A DNA stretch of 64,000 bases from Streptomyces lincolnensis (lineage in GTDB: Bacteria > Actinomycetota > Actinomycetes > Streptomycetales > Streptomycetaceae), in contig NZ_CP016438.1 in NCBI RefSeq assembly GCF_001685355.1, positions 1,488,001-1,552,000 on the forward strand, written 5' to 3'. The notes beneath the pieces are model-generated. The model was not told the DNA's origin, did no database searches, and worked only from the letters and a program-made list of their open reading frames with translations. The position numbers were made by a program, and so were the translations under genes. Each line of letters starts with the position of its first letter. The stretch's first letter is position 1. Positions 8,891 through 18,283 of this stretch are shown here, piece by piece.

Positions 8891-9082
8891 GAGCAGGCGA
8901 TCGTGCCGCCTCCGTGACGCCGCCCACGAGCCAGGAGCGCCCCTTTTCGGCCATCGTCCTGATGTGCACCTGCCCAACTGGGTTTCCGGGTGACACGCTG
9001 CCTTCCGGACCGCACGCACCACACCCCTGCCTGCCCGGGCGGATGACCCGACCGCCCGGCCCCCACCGCAGAAGGAGACCGC

Positions 9083-10099
9083 GTGATAGCCAGCTTCCGC
9101 AGAGTTCGCGCATCCGGCGGCACCCCCGTGCGCCGCACCGTTCTGGCCGCCCTCACCGGCGTCGCCGCCCTGCTGACCACCGCGGTCGTCGCCGCGCCGG
9201 CGAGCGCCGCAGGGACGGACCCGGGCGCGGTGACGCTCGCCGCGCAGGAGGACGCCCGTGACTTCTGGACGCCGGAGCGGATGCGCCAGGCCACTCCGCT
9301 CGACGTCCTGTCCCTCGACCGCGCCGAGGCGTCCGAGGTGCGGGCGTCCACCCCGCGCAAGGGCAAGGAGACCCTCGTCGCGCCCAGCGCGCCGGCCGCC
9401 GAGGCCGGGATCCTGGCGTTCCCCAGCGGTGGTGCTCCCTGGACCGGCGGCGGGGCCGTCGTCCAGACCGCGGGGCGGGTGTTCTTCACCTACGACGGCC
9501 GTACCGCCTCCTGCTCCGGCAACGCGGTCACCAGCGCCAACAAGAGCACGGTCATCACCGCCGGGCACTGCGTGAAGCTGGAGGGCGCCTGGCACACCGA
9601 CTGGGTCTTCGTCCCCGGCTACCACGACGGCCAGGCCCCGCACGGCACATGGGCGGCCGCCAAGACCCTGTCCACCCCGCAGTGGACGGCCAGTGAGGAC
9701 ATCAACTACGACATCGGCGCGGCCGTCGTCGCCCCGCTGAACGGCAAGAACCTCACCGACGTCGTCGGCGGTCAGGGCCTGGCCTTCAACACCGGCTACA
9801 ACAAGGCCATGTACGCCTTCGGCTTCCCCGCGGCCGCCCCCTACGACGGCCAGAAGTTCATCTACTGCAGCGGCACCACCTACCGCGACTTCCTGCTGTC
9901 CAGCGACCACGGCCTGACCTGCAACATGACCGGCGGCTCCAGCGGCGGCCCCTGGTTCACCCAGTTCAACGAGACCACCGGCACCGGCCTCCAGTCCTCG
10001 GTGAACAGCTTCAAGTACAACTTCCTGCCCAACGCCATGTACGGCCCGTACTTCGGCGCGGACGCCCAGAACCTGTACCAGTCGGCGCAGACGTCCTGA
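9083..10099 (+). CDS. secreted trypsin-like serine protease
   Basis: A 338-residue exported chymotrypsin-fold protease. A Sec signal peptide is visible (basic start, hydrophobic LAALTGVAALLTTAVVAA at about 21-38, cleavage near ASAAG at 43). The catalytic triad is H162 in TAGHC, probably D210 in DINYDIG, and S287 in GGSSGGPW; cysteines at 144/163 and 262/280 could form disulfides. Residues 44-115 look like a propeptide. GTG 9083 follows AGAAGGAGACC. Similar enzymes in Streptomyces hydrolyse external protein or act in morphological turnover; the specificity pocket cannot be assigned from sequence alone. Confidence 0.9.
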   Translation: MIASFRRVRASGGTPVRRTVLAALTGVAALLTTAVVAAPASAAGTDPGAVTLAAQEDARDFWTPERMRQATPLDVLSLDRAEASEVRASTPRKGKETLVAPSAPAAEAGILAFPSGGAPWTGGGAVVQTAGRVFFTYDGRTASCSGNAVTSANKSTVITAGHCVKLEGAWHTDWVFVPGYHDGQAPHGTWAAAKTLSTPQWTASEDINYDIGAAVVAPLNGKNLTDVVGGQGLAFNTGYNKAMYAFGFPAAAPYDGQKFIYCSGTTYRDFLLSSDHGLTCNMTGGSSGGPWFTQFNETTGTGLQSSVNSFKYNFLPNAMYGPYFGADAQNLYQSAQTS

Positions 10100-10116
10100 G
10101 CACCGCCTGACGCACC

Positions 10117-10154
10117 GACGCGTCCCACGGCCGCACCGGCCCGTGGGACGCGTC
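10117..10154. terminator. bidirectional stem-loop terminator
   Basis: Perfect 14-bp stem GACGCGTCCCACGG / CCGTGGGACGCGTC with a 10-base loop between the convergent protease and Lrp-type regulator genes; its right arm overlaps the regulator stop codon. No U-run, as is usual in Streptomyces. Confidence 0.8.
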
Positions 10155-11133
10155 ACTCCGACGGCATCCCGCCGCGCTTCAGCGTCCCGAGGACCATCGA
10201 CACGTCCACCGAGACGACGTCACGCAGCCAGTCGGAGCCCGTGACGAAGTCGTGCAGCGCCCCCTCGTCCGGGAACGCGGTCAGTGCCAGCAGGTGCCGT
10301 TCGCCGGTGACGAAGCTGGCGTAGCGGACGTGGGTGGAGCGGGCGAGGGCCGTCGTCACGGATGCGACCGCGGCCGGGGCGGGGCGCACCCACAGCACGG
10401 CCTCCACCGGCAGGGCGAGGAGCGCCGGTTCGATGACGGCGCGGACGCGGACGCGTCCCTGCCGCCGCAGGGTGCCCAGACGGCGGCGGGCAGTGGCCTC
10501 GGACACGCCGCAGACGCGGGCGAGTTCGTCGTAGGTGCAGCGTCCGTCCTCGGCGAGGGCGTGCAGCAACAGCCGGTCGGCGCGGGTGAGTTCACGCGGG
10601 CCCTCGGGCGGTGGCATCACATCGGCCGAGGCGGGGACGGAGCCGCCGTCGGTGAGCGCCGAGATCTCCTCCTCGGTGAGCAGGCCCGCGTGCCACTCCC
10701 GGATCGTCCGCACATGGCGCAGCACCGGGAGGGTCGACGTCCGTACGACACCCGGCAGCCCCGGGAGCTCGTCCATGACGAGTCCCGGAAGACGGTCCCG
10801 GGGGCACTGGATCTCCGCGACGCAGTCCCAGTCTCCGGTCAGCACATGCGCGAACACGCAGTCGGGGCGGCGGGCCAGCGCGGTGGCGGCGACGCGGGCC
10901 TGGCCGGGCGTACAGCGCACGGCGACCACGGTGCTGCGTCCGCGCACGGCCATCGCGCCGATGCGGACGAGCCCGGACTCCAGCAGTCGGGTGCCCCGCC
11001 GGACGACGGTGCGTTCCGGTTCGCCGAGCGCGGTCGCGATGCGGTGCCAGGAGGCTCGGCCGTCGATCTGGAGTGCGCTGATGATGCGCCGGTCCAGCGA
11101 ATCGGCCACCGGGCCGGTCTGCGGTGCGTCCAT
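10153..11133 (-). CDS. Lrp/AsnC-family transcriptional regulator, tandem double unit
   Basis: A 326-residue regulator built from two Lrp-like halves: an N-terminal AsnC-type helix-turn-helix (SLDRRIISALQIDGRAS) with a ligand-binding RAM-like segment, then a second HTH (TRADRLLLHALAEDGRC ... VSEATARRRLGTLR) with another ligand-binding segment. Fused double Lrp proteins are common in Streptomyces and sense amino acids or related metabolites. It is divergent from the transporter-amidase-oxidoreductase operon, with a 138-base spacer that should carry both promoters and its operator, so it probably controls that operon. ATG 11133 is the first plausible start; the frame upstream is open only from GC bias. 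Confidence 0.87.
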   Translation of the reverse strand: MDAPQTGPVADSLDRRIISALQIDGRASWHRIATALGEPERTVVRRGTRLLESGLVRIGAMAVRGRSTVVAVRCTPGQARVAATALARRPDCVFAHVLTGDWDCVAEIQCPRDRLPGLVMDELPGLPGVVRTSTLPVLRHVRTIREWHAGLLTEEEISALTDGGSVPASADVMPPPEGPRELTRADRLLLHALAEDGRCTYDELARVCGVSEATARRRLGTLRRQGRVRVRAVIEPALLALPVEAVLWVRPAPAAVASVTTALARSTHVRYASFVTGERHLLALTAFPDEGALHDFVTGSDWLRDVVSVDVSMVLGTLKRGGMPSE

Positions 11134-11271
11134 CGGCCTGAGCGTATGGCCGATTCCGTCATTTTCCCAGGGGTTCTTGTTCCCTTCCGTCAGCGTCCTC
11201 GACGCTGACACGGAGACGCCGCCCGCACGCGCCGCACGATCCATGACTCCCGTGACTTTCCGGCAGAGGAG

Positions 11272-12588
11272 ATGGCCGACGTGACCGCGACTCCCGACAG
11301 TCCCCCTCGGCGGCAGACGGCCGCCCCCTTCCACGCCCCCGCCACGCGACGCGGTCGGCTGACGGTCCTCGGCCCCGGGCTGGTCCTGGCGGCCGCCAGC
11401 GTGGGCGCCGGCGACATGGTGACGTCCCTCGCGGGCGCCGCCGGGTACGGCATGGCCCTGATGTGGGCGATCCTCGTCGGCGTCGTGATGAAGTACGCAC
11501 TCACCGAGGCGGTGGGCCGGCTGTACCTGGCCACCGGGCACACGGTGATCGCGAGCCTGCGGTCGGCGGGGCGCTGGCTGCCGTACGCCTTCTTCGTCTT
11601 CGTGCTGGTCATCGGGCTGCTGTACGGGGCCGCTCTCAGCTCGGTGGCCTCGCTGGCGCTGTCCACGCTGTTTCCCGCGCTGCCGCTCAGGCCGGTGGCC
11701 GTGGTGATCGCGCTGGTGTCGGCCGGGCTGGTGTACGTGGGCCGCTATGCGCTGTTCGAGCGGGTGATGAGCGGGTTCATGCTGGCCAAGTTCCTCGGCA
11801 TGGTCGTGCTGGCGGTGGCCACGCTCGTCACCATGGACGACCCGTCGGCCGTCGTGACCTCGCTGCGGCCGCGGCTGCCCGAGGGCGACATGATCACCGT
11901 ACTGGCGCTGGTCGGCGGGGTGGGCGGTACGGCCGGTGTCGCCTCGTACAGCTACTGGGTGCGGGAGAAGCGCTGGCAGCACCGCAGCTGGCTGCCCGTC
12001 ATGCGCGCGGACGCGGGCGTGAGTTACGCCGTCACGTTCCTGTTCGTGGTGTGCACCTCGATCGTCGGCACAGGTCTGCTGTACGGCACCGGCCGCACGA
12101 TCACCGGCAACGACGGGCTGGCCGCGCTGGCCGAACCGCTCGGCGCGGACCTGGGGTCGGTGGCGCGCGTGCTGTTCCTGGGCACGTTCTTCCTGGTGAC
12201 GCTGAGCGCGCTGGTCGGCGGCTTCAACGCGCTGTGCTATCTGCTGTCCGACTCGCTGCGCACCCTGCGCGGTGTCCCGGACGCGGACGCCGAGCGGCAC
12301 ATGGGCCAACGCAGCCGTCCGTTCCGCGCGTTCGTGCTGTACTGCGCGGTCACGTCCGTGGCGGTCACCTTCATGGGACGCCCGGTCCGTCTGGTGCTCA
12401 CCTACGCCGCCGTCGGCTCACTGATCCTGCCGCTGCTGTCCGGGGCGCTGCTCGTGCTCCTCAACCGGCGGGGCGTCGAGAAGCCGTACCGCAACAAGCT
12501 GTTGTCGAACGTGCTGCTGTCGGGCTCCTTCGTCCTGTTCGGAGTGCTGGCCGTCGTGCAGCTCAAGGAAACCCTGGGAGGACTGTGA
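11272..12588 (+). CDS. Nramp-related membrane transporter
   Basis: A 438-residue integral membrane protein with about 11 hydrophobic segments and the Nramp/LeuT-like start LGPGLVLAAASVGAGDM. The metal-binding DPGN of true Mn/Fe Nramp transporters is replaced by GAGD (45-48), and the TM6 segment reads GGTAGVASYSYW instead of carrying the usual metal-liganding Met-Pro-His. It therefore is unlikely to move Mn or Fe in the canonical way. It is the first gene of an operon with an amidase and a DadA-like enzyme (GTGA overlap at 12585-12588), suggesting an organic amide or amino acid derivative as substrate; that is inference. Confidence 0.82.
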   Translation: MADVTATPDSPPRRQTAAPFHAPATRRGRLTVLGPGLVLAAASVGAGDMVTSLAGAAGYGMALMWAILVGVVMKYALTEAVGRLYLATGHTVIASLRSAGRWLPYAFFVFVLVIGLLYGAALSSVASLALSTLFPALPLRPVAVVIALVSAGLVYVGRYALFERVMSGFMLAKFLGMVVLAVATLVTMDDPSAVVTSLRPRLPEGDMITVLALVGGVGGTAGVASYSYWVREKRWQHRSWLPVMRADAGVSYAVTFLFVVCTSIVGTGLLYGTGRTITGNDGLAALAEPLGADLGSVARVLFLGTFFLVTLSALVGGFNALCYLLSDSLRTLRGVPDADAERHMGQRSRPFRAFVLYCAVTSVAVTFMGRPVRLVLTYAAVGSLILPLLSGALLVLLNRRGVEKPYRNKLLSNVLLSGSFVLFGVLAVVQLKETLGGL

Positions 12589-14024
12589 ACCCCGCCGAGC
12601 TGTGCTTCCGCACCGCCACCGACCTCGCCGCCGCCGTGCGGCGCCGCGAGATCTCCGCCCGCGAGGTGGTCACCGCCCACCTCGAACAGATCGAGCGGGC
12701 CAACGCGTCGGTGAACGCGATCGTCACCCTCGTCGCCGACCAGGCGCTGGAGGAAGCCGCCGCGGCGGACGAGCGGCTGGCGTCGGGAGCGGAACCAGGT
12801 CCTCTGCACGGGCTGCCCGTCGCGCACAAGGACCTCCACGACACCGCGGGCATCCGCACGACATACGGCTCACCCCTGTTCGCCGACCACGTACCGGGCC
12901 GGGACCATCTGGTCGTCGAGCGCCTCAAGTCGGCCGGGGCGATCACGATCGGCAAGACCAACGTGCCCGAACTCGGCATGGGTTCGCACACCGTCAACCC
13001 CGTCTTCGGCGCCACCCGCAACCCCTACGACCTCTCCCGCAGCGCGGGCGGCAGCAGCGGCGGCGCGGGAGCCGCCCTCGCCTGCGGCATGCAGCCGATC
13101 GCCGACGGCAGCGACACCGGCGGGTCACTGCGCAACCCGGCGTCCTTCAACAACGTCGTCGGGCTGCGCCCCTCCCCCGGCCGGGTCCCGTCCTGGCCCG
13201 ACAAGGCGCCGTGGGGACAGCTGTCGGTCAAGGGCCCCATGGCCCGCACGGTCGCCGATGTCGCCCTGACCCTGTCCGTGCTGGCCGGCCCCGATCCGCG
13301 CAGCCCGCTCGCCCTGGAGACGCCGGGTTCCGCCTTCACCGGGGGCCTGGACAGCGACGTCCGGGGTCTGAGGGTCGCCTGGTCGCCCGACCTGGGCGGG
13401 GGCGTGCCGGTCGACCCCGAGGTGCGGGACGTGGTGCGCGGCGCGGTGGAGGTGTTCGCCGAGCTGGGCTGCGAGGTCGAGGAGGCCTGCCCCGATCTGT
13501 CCGGCGCCGACGAGGCGTTCCTGATCCAGCGCGCCTGGCAGATGGAGCTGGCCTACGGGCCCCTGCTCGACGAGCACCGGCAGCACATGTCCCCCGACGT
13601 GGTCTGGAACATCGAGGAGGGCCGCAAGCTCACCGGCCCCGACCTGGGCCGCGCCCAGCTCCTCCAGGCCCAACTCTTCCACCGTGTACGGGAGTTCTTC
13701 CGGACGTACGACCTTCTGCTGCTGCCGGTGAACCAGGTCGCGCCCTTCGACGTCGAACTCGCCCATCCCGCTTCCGTGGACGGCATCCGCATGGAGACCT
13801 ATCTGGACTGGATGCGCTCGGCCTACCTGATCACGATGACCGGCTGCCCGGCGCTGTCGGTCCCGGCCGGCTTCACCCCGGCGGGGCTGCCGGTCGGGGT
13901 CCAGGTGGTGGGGCCGCACCGGCGGGACCTGTCGGTCCTGCGGGCCGGGTACGCCTTCGAGCAGGCGACGCTCGTCGGGGAGCGCAGGCCCGCCGTGGCG
14001 CTGGCGGACGGGGTCCGTCCGTGA
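12585..14024 (+). CDS. amidase, amidase-signature family
   Basis: A 479-residue Ser-cisSer-Lys hydrolase. The triad is readable: K82 in VAHKDL, cis-serine S157 in GGSSGG, and nucleophile S181 in DTGGSLRNPAS. The family cleaves C-N bonds of amides to acids and ammonia or amines. Full-length and intact. GTG start overlaps the transporter stop, and its stop overlaps the start of the following FAD enzyme, so the three are one translationally coupled operon. Placement suggests it opens an imported amide whose product is then oxidised. GatA of tRNA amidation is excluded by context: no gatB or gatC nearby. Confidence 0.88.
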   Translation: MNPAELCFRTATDLAAAVRRREISAREVVTAHLEQIERANASVNAIVTLVADQALEEAAAADERLASGAEPGPLHGLPVAHKDLHDTAGIRTTYGSPLFADHVPGRDHLVVERLKSAGAITIGKTNVPELGMGSHTVNPVFGATRNPYDLSRSAGGSSGGAGAALACGMQPIADGSDTGGSLRNPASFNNVVGLRPSPGRVPSWPDKAPWGQLSVKGPMARTVADVALTLSVLAGPDPRSPLALETPGSAFTGGLDSDVRGLRVAWSPDLGGGVPVDPEVRDVVRGAVEVFAELGCEVEEACPDLSGADEAFLIQRAWQMELAYGPLLDEHRQHMSPDVVWNIEEGRKLTGPDLGRAQLLQAQLFHRVREFFRTYDLLLLPVNQVAPFDVELAHPASVDGIRMETYLDWMRSAYLITMTGCPALSVPAGFTPAGLPVGVQVVGPHRRDLSVLRAGYAFEQATLVGERRPAVALADGVRP

Positions 14025-15262
14025 GCCCGCGCAGCGCCGTCGTGGTCGGCGCGGGCATGGCGGGGCTGGCGACGGCCTGGTTCCTCCAGGAGGCGGGTGT
14101 CGAGGTCACCGTGGTCGACCGCGAGGGCGTGGCGGCCGGGGCCTCGTGGGGCAACGCGGGCTGGCTGTCCCCCGCCCTGACCGTCCCGCTCCCCGAACCG
14201 GCCGCCCTGAAGCTGGGCGCGCACACCCTGTTCTCCCCCGCGTCCCCGCTCTACATCCCCCCGCGCGCGGATCTCCGGCTGGCCCGCTTCCTGCTGGCGT
14301 TCACCCGCAACTGCACCCACCGGCACTGGCGGGTGGCCATGTCCGCGCTCGCCGCGCTCAACCGCGGGGCGCTCTCGGCGTACGACGAACTGGCCGAGGG
14401 CGGGATCACCGAGCCGACCCGTGCGGGCGACCCGTGCCTGCTCGCCTTCACCTCCCCGGCCGGCCGGGCCGCGCTCGTCGCGGAACTGGACGCGGTGCGC
14501 GCGGCGGGCCAGGACGTCGCCTACGACCTGCTCACCGGGGCCGAGGCACGCGAGCAGGAGCCGGCGCTCTCGGCCCGCGTCGACGCGGCCGTCCTCCTGC
14601 ACGGCCAGCGGCACCTGAATCCCGGGGCGTACGTCGCGGCGCTGGCCGACGCGGTCCGCGACCGGGGCGGCAAGGTCCTCACGGGCCTGGAGGTCTCCCG
14701 GGTACGGGATCTGGGCCCGGACGTCGTCGTCCTGGGCTCCGACGGCACCTCTCTGCGGGCCGACACGGCCGTCCTGGCCCCGGGTGCCTGGCTCGACCGG
14801 CTCGCGGCGCCCTTCGGCGTGCGGACCCCGGTGCAGTCCGGCCGCGGCTACAGCTTCAGCCTGCCGCCGGAGGGGCTGCCCGGCCGGCCCACGTACTTCG
14901 CCGAGCAGCGGGTGGTCTGCTCGCCGCTCGGGGACCGGGTGCGGGTGGCGGGCATGATGGAGTTCACGGCGCCCGACCGGCCCGCCGATCCCCGTCGCAT
15001 CGAGGCGATCGTCGCCGCGGCCCGTGGCCTACTCCCGGCGGCCGACTTCGACCGCCGTACCGACGTCTGGGCCGGCCCGCGTCCGTGCACCGCCGACGGC
15101 CTGCCCCTGGTCGGCCCGACCCGCTCGCCCCGCGTCCACGTCTGCGGCGGCCACGGTATGTGGGGCATCGCCCTGGGGCCCCTGAGCGGCAAGCTCCTGG
15201 CGGAGTCGATCGTGACCGGCCGCCCGGCCCCCGAACTGACGGCGCTGCATCCCCTGCGGTGA
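14021..15262 (+). CDS. DadA-like FAD-dependent D-amino-acid dehydrogenase/oxidase
   Basis: A 413-residue DAO-superfamily flavoenzyme. The Rossmann FAD motif VVGAGMAGLATA is at residues 8-19, WGNAGWLSP (43-51) is typical of DadA, and the C-terminal GPRPCTADGLPLVGPT and GHGMWGIALGPLSG blocks complete the FAD site. It should oxidatively deaminate an amino acid, often a D-isomer or an imino acid, passing electrons to quinone or oxygen. Coupled to the upstream amidase by GTGA overlap. Combined with the Lrp-type regulator this suggests catabolism of an amide-derived amino acid. A weak 5-bp hairpin at 15300-15313 is the only terminator candidate after it. Confidence 0.87.
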   Translation: MSPRSAVVVGAGMAGLATAWFLQEAGVEVTVVDREGVAAGASWGNAGWLSPALTVPLPEPAALKLGAHTLFSPASPLYIPPRADLRLARFLLAFTRNCTHRHWRVAMSALAALNRGALSAYDELAEGGITEPTRAGDPCLLAFTSPAGRAALVAELDAVRAAGQDVAYDLLTGAEAREQEPALSARVDAAVLLHGQRHLNPGAYVAALADAVRDRGGKVLTGLEVSRVRDLGPDVVVLGSDGTSLRADTAVLAPGAWLDRLAAPFGVRTPVQSGRGYSFSLPPEGLPGRPTYFAEQRVVCSPLGDRVRVAGMMEFTAPDRPADPRRIEAIVAAARGLLPAADFDRRTDVWAGPRPCTADGLPLVGPTRSPRVHVCGGHGMWGIALGPLSGKLLAESIVTGRPAPELTALHPLR

Positions 15263-15435
15263 GCAGCCCGACGGGAGAGTGAGAAACCCGACGGAGGGCC
15301 GCCCAACCGGGCGCCGGGCAGGGGCAGTTGGGGCAGATGATTCACATGAGCCGCTCTCCGGGGCATAACGTGGGCTTCCACGACTGGTGTTCGACGGTTT
15401 CGGGGTTCTCCCCCTACGTACACGCAGGAGCGTCC

Positions 15436-16251
15436 ATGACTGATGAGGCAGCCGACTCCACGCAGGAGGCGTTCGCCAAGATCGACACCTCGGTGCCGCA
15501 GTCGGCCCGGATCTGGAACTACTGGCTGGGAGGGAAGGACAACTACGAGGTCGACCGGGTGGCCGGCGACGCCTTCCGCGAAATCTTCCCCGGCATCGAG
15601 ACCGGAGCCCGTGCCGCCCGGTACTTCCTCGCCCGCGCGGTCCGTCACCTGGCCGCCGAGGAGGGCATCCGGCAGTTCCTGGACATCGGCACCGGGCTGC
15701 CCAACGTCGACAACACCCACCAGATCGCCCAGCGGGTGGCCCCGGACAGCCGGATCGTCTACGTCGACAACGACCCGTTGGTGCTGGCCCACGCCCGCGC
15801 GCTGCTCACCAGCACACCGGAAGGCGTCACCAACTACGTCGACGCCGACCTGCGCGACCCGGGCACCATCCTGCGGGAGGCCGCGAGGACGCTGGACTTC
15901 GACCGCCCCGTCGCCCTCATGCTGATGGGCATCCTCGGCCACATCGAGGACGACGACGAGGCGTCCTCCATCGTGCGGCAGCTCGTGGCCGGCCTGCCCC
16001 CCGGCAGCTTCCTCGTGCAGTACGACAGCACGAACACCAGCGAGGCCTACGTCACGGCCATCCATCAGTACAACGAGGGCGGTTCGATCCCGTACATCCT
16101 GCGCAGCCCCGAGCAGATCGCCCGCTTCTTCGACGGGCTGGAACTGCTCGAACCGGGCGTGACGTCGTGCTCGCGCTGGCGTCCCGACACCGCGGCCCTG
16201 GACCTGCCCGCGGAGGTGCACCAGTACGGCGGTGTGGCCCTCAAGCGCTGA
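15436..16251 (+). CDS. SAM-dependent methyltransferase, DUF574 type
   Basis: A 271-residue class I methyltransferase of the DUF574/Methyltransf_19 family, abundant in Streptomyces and without assigned substrate. Family marks: SARIWNYWLGGKDNY near the N terminus, the SAM loop FLDIGTGLP, and acidic loop VYVDNDPLV. ATG 15436 with GCAGGAGCG upstream is preferred to the longer frame from 15328. In many actinomycetes this family sits beside XRE/DUF5753 regulators, as here with the convergent gene 32 bases downstream. Cytosolic. Confidence 0.87.
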   Translation: MTDEAADSTQEAFAKIDTSVPQSARIWNYWLGGKDNYEVDRVAGDAFREIFPGIETGARAARYFLARAVRHLAAEEGIRQFLDIGTGLPNVDNTHQIAQRVAPDSRIVYVDNDPLVLAHARALLTSTPEGVTNYVDADLRDPGTILREAARTLDFDRPVALMLMGILGHIEDDDEASSIVRQLVAGLPPGSFLVQYDSTNTSEAYVTAIHQYNEGGSIPYILRSPEQIARFFDGLELLEPGVTSCSRWRPDTAALDLPAEVHQYGGVALKR

Positions 16252-16282
16252 GCACGGCCGCCCGGACCGCTCGGCCCGGGGG

Positions 16283-17188
16283 TCAGGTCTCCTGGAGGAT
16301 GCGGTGGAGGATCGTCGGGGTCTCGTCCGGTGACTCGGCCTCGACGACCAGTCGGTTCATGACGTCCCAGTAGCACTCGATCTCGGCCGGCCGGTCGGGA
16401 TAGAGAGCGGTGGTGAGTTGTTCGAGGTAGACCACGTCGGGCAACTCGCCGCCGGGCAGCCGCAGGATGGTGACCGGACCGGCCTCGCCCGCGTGGGCGC
16501 CGGCGTGGAACGGCAGGACCTGGACGGAGACCTGCGGGAGCCGGCAGCACTCGATCAGATGCCTGAGCTGGTCGCGCATGACGCCGGTGCCGCCCACCGG
16601 CCGACGCAGCGCCGCCTCGTCGATCACCGCCCAGAGCCGGGTCGGTGACGGCCGGTCCAGGATCCGCCGGCGTGTCGTGCGCAGGGTGACCCGCCGGTCG
16701 ATCTCCCGCGCGGAGGCGTCCGGGTGGGCGAGCCGGATGGAGGCGCGCGCGTAGTCGGAGGTCTGGAGCAGGGCGGGGACGCGCTGCACCTCGAAGCAGC
16801 GGATGAGGCTCGCCGCCTGTTCGGCCCCGAGGTAGGTCTGCATCCAGGCGGGCACCACGTCGTTGTAGTACTGCCACCAGGCAGGGGTGTTGGCCTGGTC
16901 CACCAGCGCCATCAGGGTGGCGCGTTCGGCGTCGTCGGTGACTCCGTAGAGGGTGAGCAGATCGGCCACGTCACGCGGTTTGAACCGGTGGCGGCCCGCC
17001 TCCATGCGGCTGATCTTGGACCGGGAGGCCCGGATGACCTGCCCCGCGGCCGTTCGGGAGACATCCCGTTCCTCCCGCAGTCTGCGCAACCGGGCCCCCA
17101 GGACCAGGCGCGGCACCGTGGGACCGGCCGACCGGCCGTCCAGGGCGTCGTTGAGGAAGGGTGTACGTGCGGCCTCTTTGGTGCCCAT
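16283..17188 (-). CDS. XRE-family HTH regulator with DUF5753 domain
   Basis: A 301-residue DNA-binding protein. The N-terminal HTH (RLRRLREERDVSRTAAGQVI, about 33-52, then SRSKISRMEAGRH) is followed by a DUF5753 effector region containing YLGAEQAASLIRCFEVQRVPALLQT. These Streptomyces regulators often pair with tiny DUF397 partners; no DUF397 gene is visible here. ATG 17188 follows GAAAGAAGG; the extended frame to 17230 lacks a ribosome binding site. Lies 60 bases downstream of another XRE gene in the same direction, but probably has its own promoter. Confidence 0.87.
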   Translation of the reverse strand: MGTKEAARTPFLNDALDGRSAGPTVPRLVLGARLRRLREERDVSRTAAGQVIRASRSKISRMEAGRHRFKPRDVADLLTLYGVTDDAERATLMALVDQANTPAWWQYYNDVVPAWMQTYLGAEQAASLIRCFEVQRVPALLQTSDYARASIRLAHPDASAREIDRRVTLRTTRRRILDRPSPTRLWAVIDEAALRRPVGGTGVMRDQLRHLIECCRLPQVSVQVLPFHAGAHAGEAGPVTILRLPGGELPDVVYLEQLTTALYPDRPAEIECYWDVMNRLVVEAESPDETPTILHRILQET

Positions 17189-17248
17189 GGGCCTTCTTTC
17201 CGCGACGAACGCAACGCTGTACACATACAAGCACGGTGACCGGACATC

Positions 17249-18103
17249 CTAGAAGCTGTCCTGTACATGATCTTGATGCGTGGAGGTGATGGAGGCGAGC
17301 AGCGCCAGTCTGTCGGCGCTGTCGGTGCCGGGATCCGGGTGGTGGACGACCAGCGTCCGGCCCGCCGTGCCGCCGATGCCGAGCCGCTCCCTGTTCAGCC
17401 GGAGGCGACCGACCTGCGGATGGTCGAGGTACTTGGCCGCGCCTTCGCACGCCTCCACGTCGTGGCGGGCCCAGAGCCGGCTGAAGTGGGGGCTGGCCAG
17501 GGAGAGTTCGCCGACGAGTTCGATGAACCGGGGGTCGTCGGTGTCGGTACCGACGGACTGGCGGAAGCCGGCGACCATGCCTCCGGCGGCTTTCGCCCAG
17601 TCCGGGTGGAGTGCCTGCTCGGCGGGGTCGAGGAACATGTCCCGCAGGCGGTTGGCTCCCGGCGCGAGGCGCGGTGACAGGGCGGTCGCCAGGGCGTTGG
17701 CGGCGAGCACGTCGAAGTAGCGGCCCTCGACGATCGCCGGCAGCGGGAGGGCGGCGACGAGCTTGGCGATGCCCTCGGGCACGGTCTCCTTCCGGCGCCG
17801 GGGCCCGGCGCGGCGCCGACGGGAGGTGTCGGTGCCGAGGCGCACCAGGTGAGCCGTCGCGTCGCCGTCGAGTCGGAGCGCGCGGGCGAGGGATTCCAGG
17901 ACCTGCACGGAGGGGTTGCGGTCGCGGCCCTGCTCCAGGCGCAGGTAGTAGTCGGCGCTGATGCCGGCGAGCATCGCGACCTCCTCCCGGCGCAGGCCCG
18001 GTACCCGCCTCGTCCCCACCGCCGGTATGCCGGCCTGCTCCGGAGTGACGAGTTCACGGCGGGCGCGCACGTAATCGCCCAGCGGGTTCGGTTCGCCGGT
18101 CAT
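17249..18103 (-). CDS. XRE-family HTH regulator with MmyB-like ligand domain
   Basis: A 284-residue regulator: HTH region LGDYVRARRELVTPEQAG ... RRVPGLRREEVAMLAGISADYY at the N terminus, and a C-terminal MmyB/MltR-like PAS-type ligand-binding domain (for example AIVEGRYFDVLAANALA and the terminal LVVHHPDPGT). This family typically regulates a divergently transcribed enzyme gene, and here an alpha/beta hydrolase starts 180 bases away on the other strand, so that gene is the likely target. ATG 18103 selected as the first residue of the conserved N terminus. Confidence 0.87.
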   Translation of the reverse strand: MTGEPNPLGDYVRARRELVTPEQAGIPAVGTRRVPGLRREEVAMLAGISADYYLRLEQGRDRNPSVQVLESLARALRLDGDATAHLVRLGTDTSRRRRAGPRRRKETVPEGIAKLVAALPLPAIVEGRYFDVLAANALATALSPRLAPGANRLRDMFLDPAEQALHPDWAKAAGGMVAGFRQSVGTDTDDPRFIELVGELSLASPHFSRLWARHDVEACEGAAKYLDHPQVGRLRLNRERLGIGGTAGRTLVVHHPDPGTDSADRLALLASITSTHQDHVQDSF

Positions 18104-18283
18104 CGCTCCACCGTAGTGCGCGCGACCGACCGCGTGCCTGGTCCTGCCACCCCCAGGATCACGGGGGCCCTGGCTCGGCCGGGGTGCGCACGACGAGCCT
18201 GGTCGACGACCCGCCGAGCGGACGCCGGACCGCTCACCGACCGTCGAGGCCGGACACGGTGGAGCACAGCGAGGAGCGCAGTC

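Noticed and set aside
8792..10156. 454-codon minus-strand frame over the protease gene
   Set aside because: Antisense to a protein with signal peptide and complete catalytic triad; only its 3' part shows repetition from the 30-bp DNA repeats.
11134..12309. extension of the Lrp-type frame far upstream
   Set aside because: Antisense to the Nramp-related gene, low complexity; ATG 11133 gives the complete double Lrp protein.
15300..15313. CGCCC-AACC-GGGCG hairpin after the DadA-like gene
   Set aside because: Only five pairs; may help termination but not strong enough for a feature.
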